A stretch of 64,000 bases of DNA from an uncultured Bacteroidota bacterium (lineage in GTDB: Bacteria; Bacteroidota; Bacteroidia; Bacteroidales; P3), in NCBI GenBank assembly GCA_902775135.1, contig CACYKY010000005.1, positions 62,001 through 126,000 of the forward strand, given 5' to 3'. The notes beneath the pieces were generated by a model, which saw only the letters and a program-made list of their open reading frames with translations, was not told the origin of the DNA and ran no database searches. Position numbers and translations under genes: made by a program. Position 1 is the first letter of the stretch. Every line of letters begins with the position of its first letter. Shown piece after piece: positions 25,645 to 33,444 of this stretch.

Positions 25645-27450
25645 ATGAATATCAACTCAAATACTGCCAATTCTGCCAATCACCCCTCGTCGCTCGTCGA
25701 TGGCCCGTCGGGGCTCGTCTCCGGCGGCAGCGGCATCACCGAGCCTTTCTTCTCCAACTATGAGGAAATCGCACGCGGCTCCACGCATGTGCTCTTCCGC
25801 GCCCGCCGCTACGGCCGTTGGTATGTGCTCAAGGGCATACGCGACGAGCTGCGCTCCAACCCCCTCTACGACGAGTGGCTCTACAAGGAATACAGCGTGG
25901 GGGTCTCTCTCGACCATCCCGCCATCGTCCGCGTGGAAAGCCTCGAGGACGACAACGTGGTGGGCCGATGCATCGTGATGGAATGGGTGGAGGGTCAAAC
26001 CCTCGACCAATGGAGGCAGGGGAAGTCTGCCGCCGACGTCCGCGCGATGTTCTCCCAGTTGCTCGATGCCGTCGATTATCTCCACCACCACGGCATCTAC
26101 CATCACGACATCAAGCCTTCCAATATCATCATCGCCCACGACGGCCGCCTCAAACTCATCGATTTCGGCCTCAGCGACGGCCCACAGTACGCCGCCTTCA
26201 AGCACAGCGCCGGCAGCGACGGCTTCGCTGCTCCCGAACAGAAAGCCGGCACCACAGCCGACCACCGCGCTGACATCTACGCCCTGGGATGCATCCTTCT
26301 CTCCCTCTTCGGCCGCCGCTACCGCCATGCGGCACGTTGCGCCATGCGCGAGGACCCGCAAAAGCGGCCCCAGTCGGTGGCCGCGTTGCGCCGTCTTATG
26401 CACCCCCGATGGTGGATCTCGCTACTGGTGCTCCTCCTGCTGGCAGCAGCGGTCTTCCCCGTACTCTTCCCGCTCCCCATCGTCCACAGCTTCGTCCTGC
26501 CTTCCGGCCAGACGGTCTACTACCGTGTCCTGCAGCATGTGCCGCATCGACAGGTGGCTTTGGTATACGCTGGCACCGATGATCAGGAGTGGCCGGGCGA
26601 CCTCGAGATGCTGCAGGGCCACCTCGACATTCCTCCCACCATACGCCATCTGGGGTTGGATTACGACCTCGTCGCAATCGGCGAGCACTCGTTCCATAAC
26701 CAGAGCTTCATCACCGGCGTGACTCTTCCCGAAGGGCTGCTGCGCATCGGCGACGGCGCCTTCGCCGGCTGCCCGGCCATGAAGGATACCCTCGTCATCC
26801 CAAGCTCGCTGCGTCTGATTGGCGACGACGCCTTCACCGACTGCAGCGGCATCCCCGCCGTACGTTGGCTGGCCGACAGCTGCAACGTCTCAAATGAGGC
26901 TAAGCAATGTTTCTATCGCTGCCTCTCCTTGCGTAAGGTCGTCATCGGCCCTGGTGTCTCGGTGGCAGCAACGAGGACATTCAACAACATCCGCGTGCTG
27001 GAGTCGGTATACTTCGCCGACGGCGTCGTCACCATCGGGCGCGACGCCTTTGCTATGGATAGCAGCCTCTCCGCTGTGCGCTGGCCCTCGTCGCTGCGTG
27101 TCATCGAGCACGCTGCCTTCTACGAATGCGACCTGCGCGAGATCGTGCTCCCCGACTCCCTGCAGGTCGTCGGCACCTATGCCTTCGCCTACAACAACCA
27201 CGTGCGCCGCATCGCACTCGGACCTGCTGTCAGCTTCGTGGGCACCTATGCCTTCGCCGACTGCTATGAGCTCGAGGAAGTCACCGTCCAAGCCTCCCTA
27301 CCGCCCCAGGTGGTGGTAACCTCCTTCGACGGCATGCCCGACGGCGTACGCCTCCGCGTCCCCAAGGCCTCCGTCAACGCCTATCGCAGCGACCCCGTCT
27401 GGAACCGCTTCACCATCGTCGGCTATCCTTTAGTGAATGGTGATGAGTGA
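25645..27450 (+). CDS. Membrane-spanning Ser/Thr protein kinase with BspA-like leucine-rich repeats
   Basis: 601 residues from ATG 25645. Residues about 35-250 are a Hanks-type kinase: Lys63 (WYVLKGI), Glu82, catalytic loop YHHDIKPSNIII (Asp155, Asn160), IDFGLSD (Asp173) and APEQKAG. The residue before the catalytic Asp is His rather than Arg, so it is a non-RD kinase. One transmembrane helix (about 257-275) follows. The outer part contains LRR_5/BspA-type units such as IGEHSFHNQSFITGVTLPEG, IGDGAFAGCPAM and VGTYAFAYNNHVRRIALG. This gives a receptor-kinase layout: cytoplasmic kinase, surface or periplasmic LRR. Target is unknown. Confidence 0.85.
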   Translation: MNINSNTANSANHPSSLVDGPSGLVSGGSGITEPFFSNYEEIARGSTHVLFRARRYGRWYVLKGIRDELRSNPLYDEWLYKEYSVGVSLDHPAIVRVESLEDDNVVGRCIVMEWVEGQTLDQWRQGKSAADVRAMFSQLLDAVDYLHHHGIYHHDIKPSNIIIAHDGRLKLIDFGLSDGPQYAAFKHSAGSDGFAAPEQKAGTTADHRADIYALGCILLSLFGRRYRHAARCAMREDPQKRPQSVAALRRLMHPRWWISLLVLLLLAAAVFPVLFPLPIVHSFVLPSGQTVYYRVLQHVPHRQVALVYAGTDDQEWPGDLEMLQGHLDIPPTIRHLGLDYDLVAIGEHSFHNQSFITGVTLPEGLLRIGDGAFAGCPAMKDTLVIPSSLRLIGDDAFTDCSGIPAVRWLADSCNVSNEAKQCFYRCLSLRKVVIGPGVSVAATRTFNNIRVLESVYFADGVVTIGRDAFAMDSSLSAVRWPSSLRVIEHAAFYECDLREIVLPDSLQVVGTYAFAYNNHVRRIALGPAVSFVGTYAFADCYELEEVTVQASLPPQVVVTSFDGMPDGVRLRVPKASVNAYRSDPVWNRFTIVGYPLVNGDE

Positions 27451-27475
27451 CTAGTGATGAGTGATTAGTGAATGG
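27431..27475 (+). repeat. TAGTGATGAGTGA-type tandem repeat
   Basis: Imperfect repeats of TAGTGAATGG and TGATGAGTGAYTAG overlap the stop codon of the kinase gene. Low-complexity DNA, no clear function. Confidence 0.6.
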
Positions 27476-27483
27476 TCGCCTTA

Positions 27484-27516
27484 GCCCTGAAAGGGCAACA
27501 TAACCTAGCACAGGGC
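27484..27516 (+). repeat. REP-like element, copy A
   Basis: Begins GCCCTGAAAGGGCAACATAA and continues CCTAGCACAGGGC. Further copies lie at 31520-31563 and 31587-31632. Contains the self-complementary GCCCTgaaAGGGC. Confidence 0.8.
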
Positions 27517-27706
27517 CGTCAGCCATATCACGCTGAGGTCATACCCCTCCAAAAGCACCCTGTTTCAGTTCCGGTTCCCCAAGCGCTACGGCAAAATCCT
27601 CATAGTGAGTATGCTACGCGATGAGCACCTCTCCGTCCTCTCTTTCCTCAAGTCCTACCGCAATCTCTATAAGCCTCATAGAATGAAGTATTTATCCACC
27701 ATCTAA
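27509..27706 (+). pseudogene. Possible coding remnant
   Basis: An open stretch without an ATG-proximal start reads KSTLFQFRFPKRYGKILIVS, continues MLRDEHLSVLSFLKSYRNLY and ends KPHRMKYLSTI before a stop. It looks protein-like and may be the end of a decayed gene fused to the REP-like element. The family is not recognised. Confidence 0.35.
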
Positions 27707-27725
27707 TCAAACCCTATGCGTGACA

Positions 27726-27858
27726 GTTCCAGTTGTTCCAATTAAAAAATGCGTGACACAATCCCCTTCTTATAATATATAACTAATTAATAATTAATAA
27801 TATAAGTATAGAATAGGGGAATTGGTACCCCTCAAAAAACAACTGGAACAACTGGAAC
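27726..27858. repeat. Inverted repeat pair with AT-rich core (upstream pair)
   Basis: Perfect 15-bp arms GTTCCAGTTGTTCCA (27726-27740) and TGGAACAACTGGAAC (27844-27858) enclose about 100 bp of almost pure A/T in the middle. It lies directly upstream of the truncated gene at 27916. Confidence 0.85.
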
Positions 27859-27915
27859 TGGAACGGAAAGCCAAAATTTTCACAATCATTTTCCAACCTA
27901 AAAAGCAACAAATCA

Positions 27916-28200
27916 ATGAAATACGACATCAGCAACACCTCGGCACCTAAGATGCCAACCCTCGGAAAAGGGACAGAATGTATCCAAATTCTCCTCTCTC
28001 AGGCCTCAAAAGACATACACGAACCCCTCGTTCCGATGCTTTTCCCCGTTCTGGGAGCACACATGAGCGGTTCTGAATTTCAGTATCCGGACCTCACTTG
28101 GAAGGAAATCTGTGGCCAAATGGCCAATCTCGTGGCCCTCCCCCTCTTCTCCTCTTCTTACAGATCGATGTCCCCGGTCTCAAATCTCAGTCTCAGTTGA
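27916..28200 (+). pseudogene. Truncated N-terminus of a DUF3987/VirE-like protein
   Basis: The first about 74 residues (MKYDISNTSAPKMPTLGKGT, LLSQASKDIHEPLVPMLFPV, PDLTWKEICGQMANLV) match, from memory, the start of a long Bacteroidales mobile-element protein of the DUF3987/VirE type. After NLVA the sequence becomes a short Ser/Leu-rich tail and stops, so roughly the last 400-600 residues are missing. The stop lies inside the left arm of the second inverted repeat. The homology is recalled, not searched. Confidence 0.55.
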
Positions 28201-28329
28201 AAAAAAGGTCACTCCCCAACTCCATTCCTATCCTTTATTTCTTATTTAATTATTTAATAATAAGATATATATGATATAAAAGATGATAAAATGATGCAAT
28301 GTGAATATGCCTTTTTTTCAACTGAGACT
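28189..28329. repeat. Inverted repeat pair with AT-rich core (downstream pair)
   Basis: Perfect 20-bp arms AGTCTCAGTTGAAAAAAAGG (28189-28208) and CCTTTTTTTCAACTGAGACT (28310-28329) enclose about 100 bp, most of it AT-rich. Similarity extends outward by AATCTC-type sequence, interrupted by one extra CTGAGACT unit on the right. Confidence 0.85.
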
Positions 28330-28671
28330 CTGAGACTGAGATTCTCTTCTTTCTTCTATCCTTGTAACTCATTGTGCCTCAATTGGAATGAATTCGTTTT
28401 TCGCCCGTTGGAATCTCACCATCTTCTAGAAAACCATCAAAATCGTGCTCCAAACCATTCATTTTTCCTCCTAAAAAGCCTCCCCAACGCTCCCCAAAGT
28501 CCTCTTCCTGTCCCTTCCCCTCCCATTTCCGGTTCGTACCTTCGTCGTAAAAAATACGGTTCCGGCCCCATTTTGAAGTCTCATTGTCCCAAAAATCCGT
28601 CTCGAAACTGAAAATATGCCAATGTTCCACCCTTTTTGAGCCTGTCCGTCGCAAACGCACACCCATGCAGC
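28330..28671. other. Non-coding or decayed stretch
   Basis: Frames on both strands are short and low complexity. I see no promoter, RNA or recognisable domain. Confidence 0.5.
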
Positions 28672-28920
28672 CCTGCGACGTTAGCTGGGGATATGCAGAG
28701 GGCTGGAGCAAACTCCATATCCTGCCTGGCTCCGAAGGAGACATGGCCTGCGACGTTAGCTGGGGATGTGCAGAGGACTGGAGCAAACTCCATATCAACT
28801 CCGAGTCAAGTCCGAGTCAACTCCGACTCCAAAGGGACCAACGCCCACCCCTGCCTGGCTCCGAAGGAGACATGGCCTGCGACGTCAGCAAGGCCCTGAG
28901 CAGAGGGCTGGAGCAAACGC
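28672..28920. repeat. Three degenerate long repeats
   Basis: Units beginning CCTGCGACGTTAGC start at 28672, 28747 and 28876, and share GGCTCCGAAGGAGACATGG and CTGGAGCAAACTCC sub-blocks. Between the second and third lie three 11-bp units of AACTCCGAGTC type (28797-28829). Confidence 0.8.
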
Positions 28921-28981
28921 CCACCTAAAGCCCACCTAAAGCCCACCCAACGCCCACCTAAAGCCCACCCAAAGCCCACCC
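28916..28981. repeat. 11-bp tandem repeat, six copies
   Basis: Six contiguous units of AAAGCCCACCT with C/T variation at the end and an AAC variant. The period is not a multiple of three. Confidence 0.9.
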
Positions 28982-28992
28982 CTGCCGGCTCC

Positions 28993-29103
28993 TTAGGAGA
29001 CACGGCCTTATCGGCCTTATGGGCCTTATCGCCCTTAATGCCCTTATCGCCCATATCTCCCATATTGCCCATATCGCCCATATCATCCCTATCGCCCTTA
29101 TCC
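28993..29103. repeat. 9-bp degenerate tandem repeat, about eleven copies
   Basis: Units such as CTTATCGCC, CATATCGCC and CTTATGGGC follow each other. On the minus strand one frame gives Gly-Asp-x triplets next to a hydrophobic segment; whether it is translated is unknown. Confidence 0.85.
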
Positions 29104-29201
29104 CCCGCCAACCATAATACAAATAATCGCACAAATATTAAGCCTCCCAACACAATAATAAATGGCAATCTACGTTATTAAAAGAAAACACTTTTTGCAT
29201 C

Positions 29202-29801
29202 ATGAAGAAATCAACTATTACGATTATCGCTGTCGTCGGTGTGCTGGCCGTCATCGTGCTGTGGGGCATCGGCGTGAACAACAAACTCGTCACCCAGGAA
29301 GAGAATGTGTCGAAGGCTTGGAGCCAGGTGGAGAACGTCTACAAGCGCCGCATGGACCTCATCCCCCAGCTCGTGAACACCGTGCAGGGCGCCGCCAACT
29401 ACGAGAAGAGCGTGCTGACGGAAGTTACCAACGCACGTGCCGGCGTACAACAAACCCAAGTGGATCCCTCACAGCTCAGCGAGCAGCAGATAGCCGCCTA
29501 CCAGAAGGCTCAGGACAACCTCAGCAAGGCACTGGCCACCACCATCAAGGTCACCGTGGAACGCTATCCTGAACTCACCGCCACACAGGGCTTCCGCGAC
29601 CTCCAGACACAGCTTGAGGGCACCGAGAACCGCATCGCCGTCGAACGCGCCAAGTTCAACGAGGCCGTCCAGGCCTACAACACCAAGCTGCGCCGCTTCC
29701 CCACCAGCCTCATCGCCGGCATGCTCGGATTCGAGAAGAAGGGCTACTTCACCGCCCCCGAGGAAGCTGCAGAGCCTGTGAATGTGGAGTTCAACTTTTA
29801 A
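29202..29801 (+). CDS. lemA: LemA family protein
   Basis: 199 residues. An N-terminal membrane helix (MKKSTITIIAVVGVLAVIVL) is followed by the LemA signature NNKLVTQEENVSKAWSQVEN and VYKRRMDLIPQLVNTVQGAA, and the conserved segment YPELTATQGFRDLQTQLEGT. LemA proteins are membrane-anchored helical bundles, usually next to TPM/YgcG-type proteins as here. Molecular function is not established. No strong promoter motif precedes it. Confidence 0.92.
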   Translation: MKKSTITIIAVVGVLAVIVLWGIGVNNKLVTQEENVSKAWSQVENVYKRRMDLIPQLVNTVQGAANYEKSVLTEVTNARAGVQQTQVDPSQLSEQQIAAYQKAQDNLSKALATTIKVTVERYPELTATQGFRDLQTQLEGTENRIAVERAKFNEAVQAYNTKLRRFPTSLIAGMLGFEKKGYFTAPEEAAEPVNVEFNF

Positions 29802-29802
29802 T

Positions 29803-29900
29803 ATGAGAATTGAAAATTGAAAAGATGATACAGAAATTTTTGCGACTTATTGCCTGCGCAAGCATTATTCTCACTTCTCAATTTTCAATTTTCAATGTTG
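29803..29900 (+). repeat. Inverted GAATTGAAAATTGAAA element spanning the signal-peptide codons
   Basis: GAGAATTGAAAATTGAAA near 29804-29822 is complementary to TTCAATTTTCAATTTTC-type sequence near 29880-29898. The arms flank the translation start and first codons of the next gene; the right arm encodes SQFSIFN. Confidence 0.7.
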
Positions 29901-30646
29901 CGCAGGCGCAGACAGGTTGGCTGCCCGAGAAGAGCAACCGGCTGGTGAACGACTACAGCGGCATCCTGTCGGAAAGCCAGCGCGGCTCGCTCGAACAGCG
30001 CCTGGTGGCTTTCAACGACTCTTCGTCGAACCAAATCGTCGTGGTCATCACCCCCACTCTCGGCGGCGACGAGGAGAACGCTGTGGCTCAGCGCATAGGC
30101 CAGAGCTGGGGCGTGGGTCAGAAGGCTTTCGACAACGGCCTTGTCATCCTCATCAAGAGCAAGACCGCTGAGGAAAACTGGGGCGCTGTGGCTATCGCCA
30201 CAGGCTACGGCCTCGAGGGAGCGCTGCCCGACGTCGCCTGCAAGCATATCATCGACGAGGAAATGCTCTCCCGGCTCGGCGACGGCGACTACTACGGCGC
30301 CATCAACAACGCCCTCGATGTCATAGAGCCCATCGCCAGCGGCGAATACAGCTATGCTCAGTACCGCGCCAACGAACGTCGCAACGCACTCGTTGGCCTC
30401 GGTATCTTCGTGGGCCTCATCGCCCTGGTCGTGGGTCTCCTGGTATACTACGCCAAAAAACACCCCGACGAGTTCAACAACCGCGGCGGCGGCAGCAGCG
30501 GCAGCAACGGCGGCATCTTCTTCGGAGGCTTCCCCATAGGGATGGGCGGCAGCCGCGGCGGCGGCTTCGGAGGCTTCGGAGGCGGCGGCTTCGGTGGCTT
30601 CGGAGGTGGCGGTTTCGGAGGCGGCGGCGCCTCCGGACGATTCTAA
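29825..30646 (+). CDS. TPM-domain (YgcG-like) membrane protein
   Basis: 273 residues from ATG 29825; an upstream TTG at 29810 is a less likely start. A signal peptide is followed by a TPM domain (LVNDYSGILSESQRGSLEQR, NQIVVVITPTLGGDEENAVA, IATGYGLEGALPD), one transmembrane helix (about 185-208, VGLGIFVGLIALVVGLLVYY) and a Gly-rich tail with FGGFGGGGFGG repeats. Pairing with LemA is typical. The TPM domain has been linked to phosphatase activity and to photosystem repair in plants; the role here is unknown. Confidence 0.85.
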   Translation: MIQKFLRLIACASIILTSQFSIFNVAQAQTGWLPEKSNRLVNDYSGILSESQRGSLEQRLVAFNDSSSNQIVVVITPTLGGDEENAVAQRIGQSWGVGQKAFDNGLVILIKSKTAEENWGAVAIATGYGLEGALPDVACKHIIDEEMLSRLGDGDYYGAINNALDVIEPIASGEYSYAQYRANERRNALVGLGIFVGLIALVVGLLVYYAKKHPDEFNNRGGGSSGSNGGIFFGGFPIGMGGSRGGGFGGFGGGGFGGFGGGGFGGGGASGRF

Positions 30647-30660
30647 AATAAGAAAAAAAA

Positions 30661-30692
30661 TTTGCACGGTTCAAAAAATGTTAGTATCTTTG
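30661..30692 (+). promoter_or_regulatory. Near-consensus promoter of the 45-residue protein gene
   Basis: TTTG (30661-30664), 20-bp spacer, TATCTTTG (30685-30692). This is one of the two best -33/-7 pairs on the plus strand of the window. Confidence 0.8.
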
Positions 30693-30767
30693 CAGCACGT
30701 TTGTTTTGGGGAGAATTCCAATTACAAGCTGACAATCAGGTAAATAAACAATAAAAAAGTATACACC

Positions 30768-30905
30768 ATGGGTATCAATGCTAACAAAAAAGTGAAGAGA
30801 AGAAAAGTCCGCATCAACGGCAACAAGAACTCCACCAACAACTGGGGTATCACCGCCGCTGGCTGGAATGCTGTGCACAAAGCCATCATCAACGCCGAGG
30901 ACTAA
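30768..30905 (+). CDS. Small basic protein, 45 residues
   Basis: ATG at 30768, TAA at 30903. The sequence starts MGINANKKVKRRKVRINGNK, strongly basic, then a less charged end with NNWGITAAGWNAVHKAIINA. A near-ideal promoter lies 75 bp upstream, a strong terminator 25 bp downstream, and the codons are those of the high-GC core genes. The basic N-terminal half would suit nucleic-acid or ribosome binding. No family name is known to me. Confidence 0.75.
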   Translation: MGINANKKVKRRKVRINGNKNSTNNWGITAAGWNAVHKAIINAED

Positions 30906-30929
30906 AAACTCATCTACGAGTTAATTATT

Positions 30930-30970
30930 AAGAGTCATGAGTATCCCTCGTGACTCTTGATTTTTTTTCT
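30930..30970 (+). terminator. Rho-independent terminator
   Basis: AAGAGTCATGAG / CTCGTGACTCTT stem (one wobble) followed by a long T-run. Confidence 0.9.
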
Positions 30971-30995
30971 CTGAACCCATAACCGCTCATCTGCT

Positions 30996-31493
30996 ATGAA
31001 ACAGACAACGCTTTGCTATATCGACAACGGCGACAGCTACCTCATGCTGCACCGCGTGAAGAAGGAAAACGACGCCAGCCACGGGAAATGGATCGGCGTG
31101 GGCGGCAAGTGCGAGGCCGACGAGAGCCCCGACGAGTGCATGCTCCGCGAGGTGAAGGAGGAGACAGGCCTGGCAATCACTAGCTGGCACTACCGCGGTA
31201 TCGTCACCTTCATCTCCGACACCTGGCCCAACGAGTACATGCACCTCTTCACCGCCGACCGCTGGGAGGGCCAACCCGATATGAGCATCGACGCCGAAGG
31301 TACCCTCGCATGGATCCGCAAGGACGACCTGCCCGTTCTTCCCGGCACCGGCAACCCCGCCCTCACCCTCTGGGAGGGCGACAAAATATTCCTCCGCCTG
31401 CTGATGGACGATCAGCAGCCCTTCTTCTCCCTCAAGCTCGTCTACGTGCAAGACGAGATGACATCCGCCTCCCTCAACGGCAATCCGCTGTGA
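30996..31493 (+). CDS. Nudix hydrolase, MutT/8-oxo-dGTP diphosphatase-like
   Basis: 165 residues. The Nudix box is complete at residues 37-59: GKCEADE, then REVKEETGL. The flanks KWIGVGGKCE and the DUF-like C-terminus with ALTLWEGDKIFLRLLMDD resemble MutT-type oxidised-nucleotide hydrolases of Firmicutes and Bacteroidota. The substrate cannot be assigned from the motif. Confidence 0.88.
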   Translation: MKQTTLCYIDNGDSYLMLHRVKKENDASHGKWIGVGGKCEADESPDECMLREVKEETGLAITSWHYRGIVTFISDTWPNEYMHLFTADRWEGQPDMSIDAEGTLAWIRKDDLPVLPGTGNPALTLWEGDKIFLRLLMDDQQPFFSLKLVYVQDEMTSASLNGNPL

Positions 31494-31519
31494 GGTCTGC
31501 AGGCTCTCACCCGACTTCT

Positions 31520-31563
31520 GCCCCGAAAGGGCAAAATAACCTGGCACAGCCCCCCCCTGTGTG
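31520..31563 (+). repeat. REP-like element, copy B
   Basis: GCCCCGAAAGGGCAAAATAACCTGGCACAG-type sequence, a diverged copy of the 27484 and 31587 elements, followed by CCCCCCCTGTGTGA. Confidence 0.75.
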
Positions 31564-31586
31564 ACAACACACGATAATCAAAGAAT

Positions 31587-31632
31587 GCCCTGAAAGGGCA
31601 ACATAACCTAGCACAGGGGCTTGCCCCTGTGT
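31587..31632 (+). repeat. REP-like element, copy C
   Basis: Same 33-base core as copy A, then a hairpin CACAGGGGC / GCCCCTGTG. The most complete copy in the window. Confidence 0.85.
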
Positions 31633-31657
31633 AAACGGGTATACGTTTTATATTTCC

Positions 31658-31680
31658 GCCCCTGTAGGGGGCACATAACC
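31658..31680 (+). repeat. REP-like fragment, copy D
   Basis: GCCCCTGTAGGGGGCACATAACC repeats the hairpin-plus-CATAACC layout in shortened form. Confidence 0.5.
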
Positions 31681-31899
31681 GATGTCCTCAATTCGACTTC
31701 TCTTAATTATCAGTATATGTAGTTCTCGTACATTCCCTATTATGCTGTATATAAGTACAATATGGGCGAGAAGTGTAGGAGAAGTGTATGTAGAGAGTGA
31801 CCGAAATGGCTTTTAGGGTGGCTTCACATCCGTGATGCTCAGCCTTCAAGGTGATGACTGCGTTTCCCCTTCGGGTAAGCAAATGAGTGTCTTCTCCGC

Positions 31900-33426
31900 T
31901 CAGCCTTCGCGGTGCTCTTTGCGAAGTAGGTCGTTGACAGTCTTGACGGGGTTGAAGGTGGCTACGGGTACCTCGACAAAGAGTGTGATCCAATGGGCCA
32001 TAGCACCATTCCAGAGGCCGGGAAGTTCCTGCGATTTGACGGTGAGGGCTCCTTTGGTCTTCTTGCTGATGAATCCGGTTTGCGGGTCGACATACTTGCG
32101 GAGGTCAAAGTAGCGTCCATGATAGTTCTTGGTGCTGCAAACGAGGTCGACGGGGTTGAAGTGGGTAGAGGCTTGGAAGATGGCTTCTTGCTGCGGGTCG
32201 TTATGGTTGACCTGGGCAGATTCAACCACCTGAAGACTTCTAGTTCCCATGGAATCAATGGTGTAGAACGGACCGCCACCGGGTTCGCCAAGGTTCTTCA
32301 CCATACCGCAAATGCGCATGGGGCGGTTGAGGAGGTTGCGCAGCGTTCGGGCATCGCAACCCTCTGGTACCATGATGTTAAAGTCTTTCTTGGCGGTACG
32401 GATGAGCTTGGCAAGGGTCTTGCTGTCGGGATGGGTGTCCAGGGTGCGGAGCATGTCGAAACATTTCTCGCGCAGTTCGAGGAGCATGCCGGCCAATACT
32501 TGCTTGTAGATCACGGTGGTATGCTTCATCCAGTCGGGCACGACGTTGTCAATGTTCTTCACGAAAATGATGTCGGCACGCTGCTCGTTGAGGTTCTCAA
32601 TAAGGGCTCCGTGTCCACCGGGACGGAAGAGGAGGCGTCCTTCTTCGTCGCGGACGGGGTTGTTCTGTTCATCAACGGCGATGATGTCGGTGTAATGTTT
32701 TTGCTCCGAGAAGGTTATGTGGAGTTTGATGCCGAAGGTGCTTTCGTAGTATTGCTTCACTTCGGCAATCTTGCGGCGGAAGGCTGCACGGTGCTCGGGG
32801 GAGATGGTAAAGTGCAGGTTGACAGTGCCATCGCTACTTTTGGCGTAGAGGGCACCCTCTACGATGTGCTCCTCAAGGGGGGTGCGCTGTACGGCACCGT
32901 AGCGGTGGAATTTCAGCAGGGCTTTGGGCAGGCTTCCGTAGCCGAGGTATTGCTCCTTGAGCAGGAAGTTGATGACGGTGCTGTAGTCGCCGCGGTGGAG
33001 GTAGTCTTCGATGTCGAGGTCGGCGGTTGCCATCTGGGCTTTCAGGTCGTTGAAGAAAGCAAAGGTGTGGATGTTTTCCAGGAAGGTCTTCACCTCTGGG
33101 AACTCCTTGCCGAAGTTGCCCGCAACGCCGAAGTAGGTGGCGGTGAAACTGTAAAGGTCTTTGAACATGCGCGTGGCAGCTCCAGAGGCGGGGACGAACT
33201 TCAGCAGTTTCTTGCCGTTGCTAAGGGTGCTGTATTGTTTTTCGTAGCGCGCTATTTCCTTGTCGCTTAAACGGATGATGCCGTTGTTGTCGGGAGTGGC
33301 AGCGGCATCGAGGTGGCTCTTGGGGAAGCCTTGTTTGAAATTGTCTATCTGGTGCTGTACAGCATCGGGGGTCAAACCCATCTGTCCGAGCTGTTCAAGG
33401 TCTTTTTCAGTCGGTGTAAACTTCAT
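31900..33426 (-). CDS. DUF4301 family protein
   Basis: 508 residues. The conserved N-terminal KFVPASGAATRMFKDLYSFT, and the later RPGGHGALIENLNEQRADII and IFVKNIDNVVPDWMKHTTV, are characteristic of DUF4301, a Bacteroidota family with a nucleotidyltransferase-like look. The catalytic role is unproven. It lies 18 bp downstream of a lipoprotein gene on the same strand and probably shares its transcript. Confidence 0.88.
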   Translation of the reverse strand: MKFTPTEKDLEQLGQMGLTPDAVQHQIDNFKQGFPKSHLDAAATPDNNGIIRLSDKEIARYEKQYSTLSNGKKLLKFVPASGAATRMFKDLYSFTATYFGVAGNFGKEFPEVKTFLENIHTFAFFNDLKAQMATADLDIEDYLHRGDYSTVINFLLKEQYLGYGSLPKALLKFHRYGAVQRTPLEEHIVEGALYAKSSDGTVNLHFTISPEHRAAFRRKIAEVKQYYESTFGIKLHITFSEQKHYTDIIAVDEQNNPVRDEEGRLLFRPGGHGALIENLNEQRADIIFVKNIDNVVPDWMKHTTVIYKQVLAGMLLELREKCFDMLRTLDTHPDSKTLAKLIRTAKKDFNIMVPEGCDARTLRNLLNRPMRICGMVKNLGEPGGGPFYTIDSMGTRSLQVVESAQVNHNDPQQEAIFQASTHFNPVDLVCSTKNYHGRYFDLRKYVDPQTGFISKKTKGALTVKSQELPGLWNGAMAHWITLFVEVPVATFNPVKTVNDLLRKEHREG

Positions 33427-33444
33427 GTTCTATGGTGGTTAGTA

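Larger units (their letters stand above)
31494..31899. other. Intergenic stretch with REP-like repeats
   Basis: Holds three REP-related copies (31520-31563, 31587-31632, 31658-31680). The remaining part to 31899 shows no gene or RNA. Confidence 0.7.

Noticed and set aside
28379-28798. Minus-strand frame of 139 codons in the repeat region
   Set aside because: It runs through degenerate repeats; both strands are open there, and there is no promoter or family.
28672-28981. CRISPR-like spacing of the long repeats
   Set aside because: Spacings of 75 and 129 bp are unequal and the units diverge; this is not an array.
28806-29168. Minus-strand frame with hydrophobic start and Gly-Asp-x triplets
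   Set aside because: Not annotated as a gene because the triplets come from low-complexity 9-mers and no promoter motif is found; kept only as an open question in the findings.
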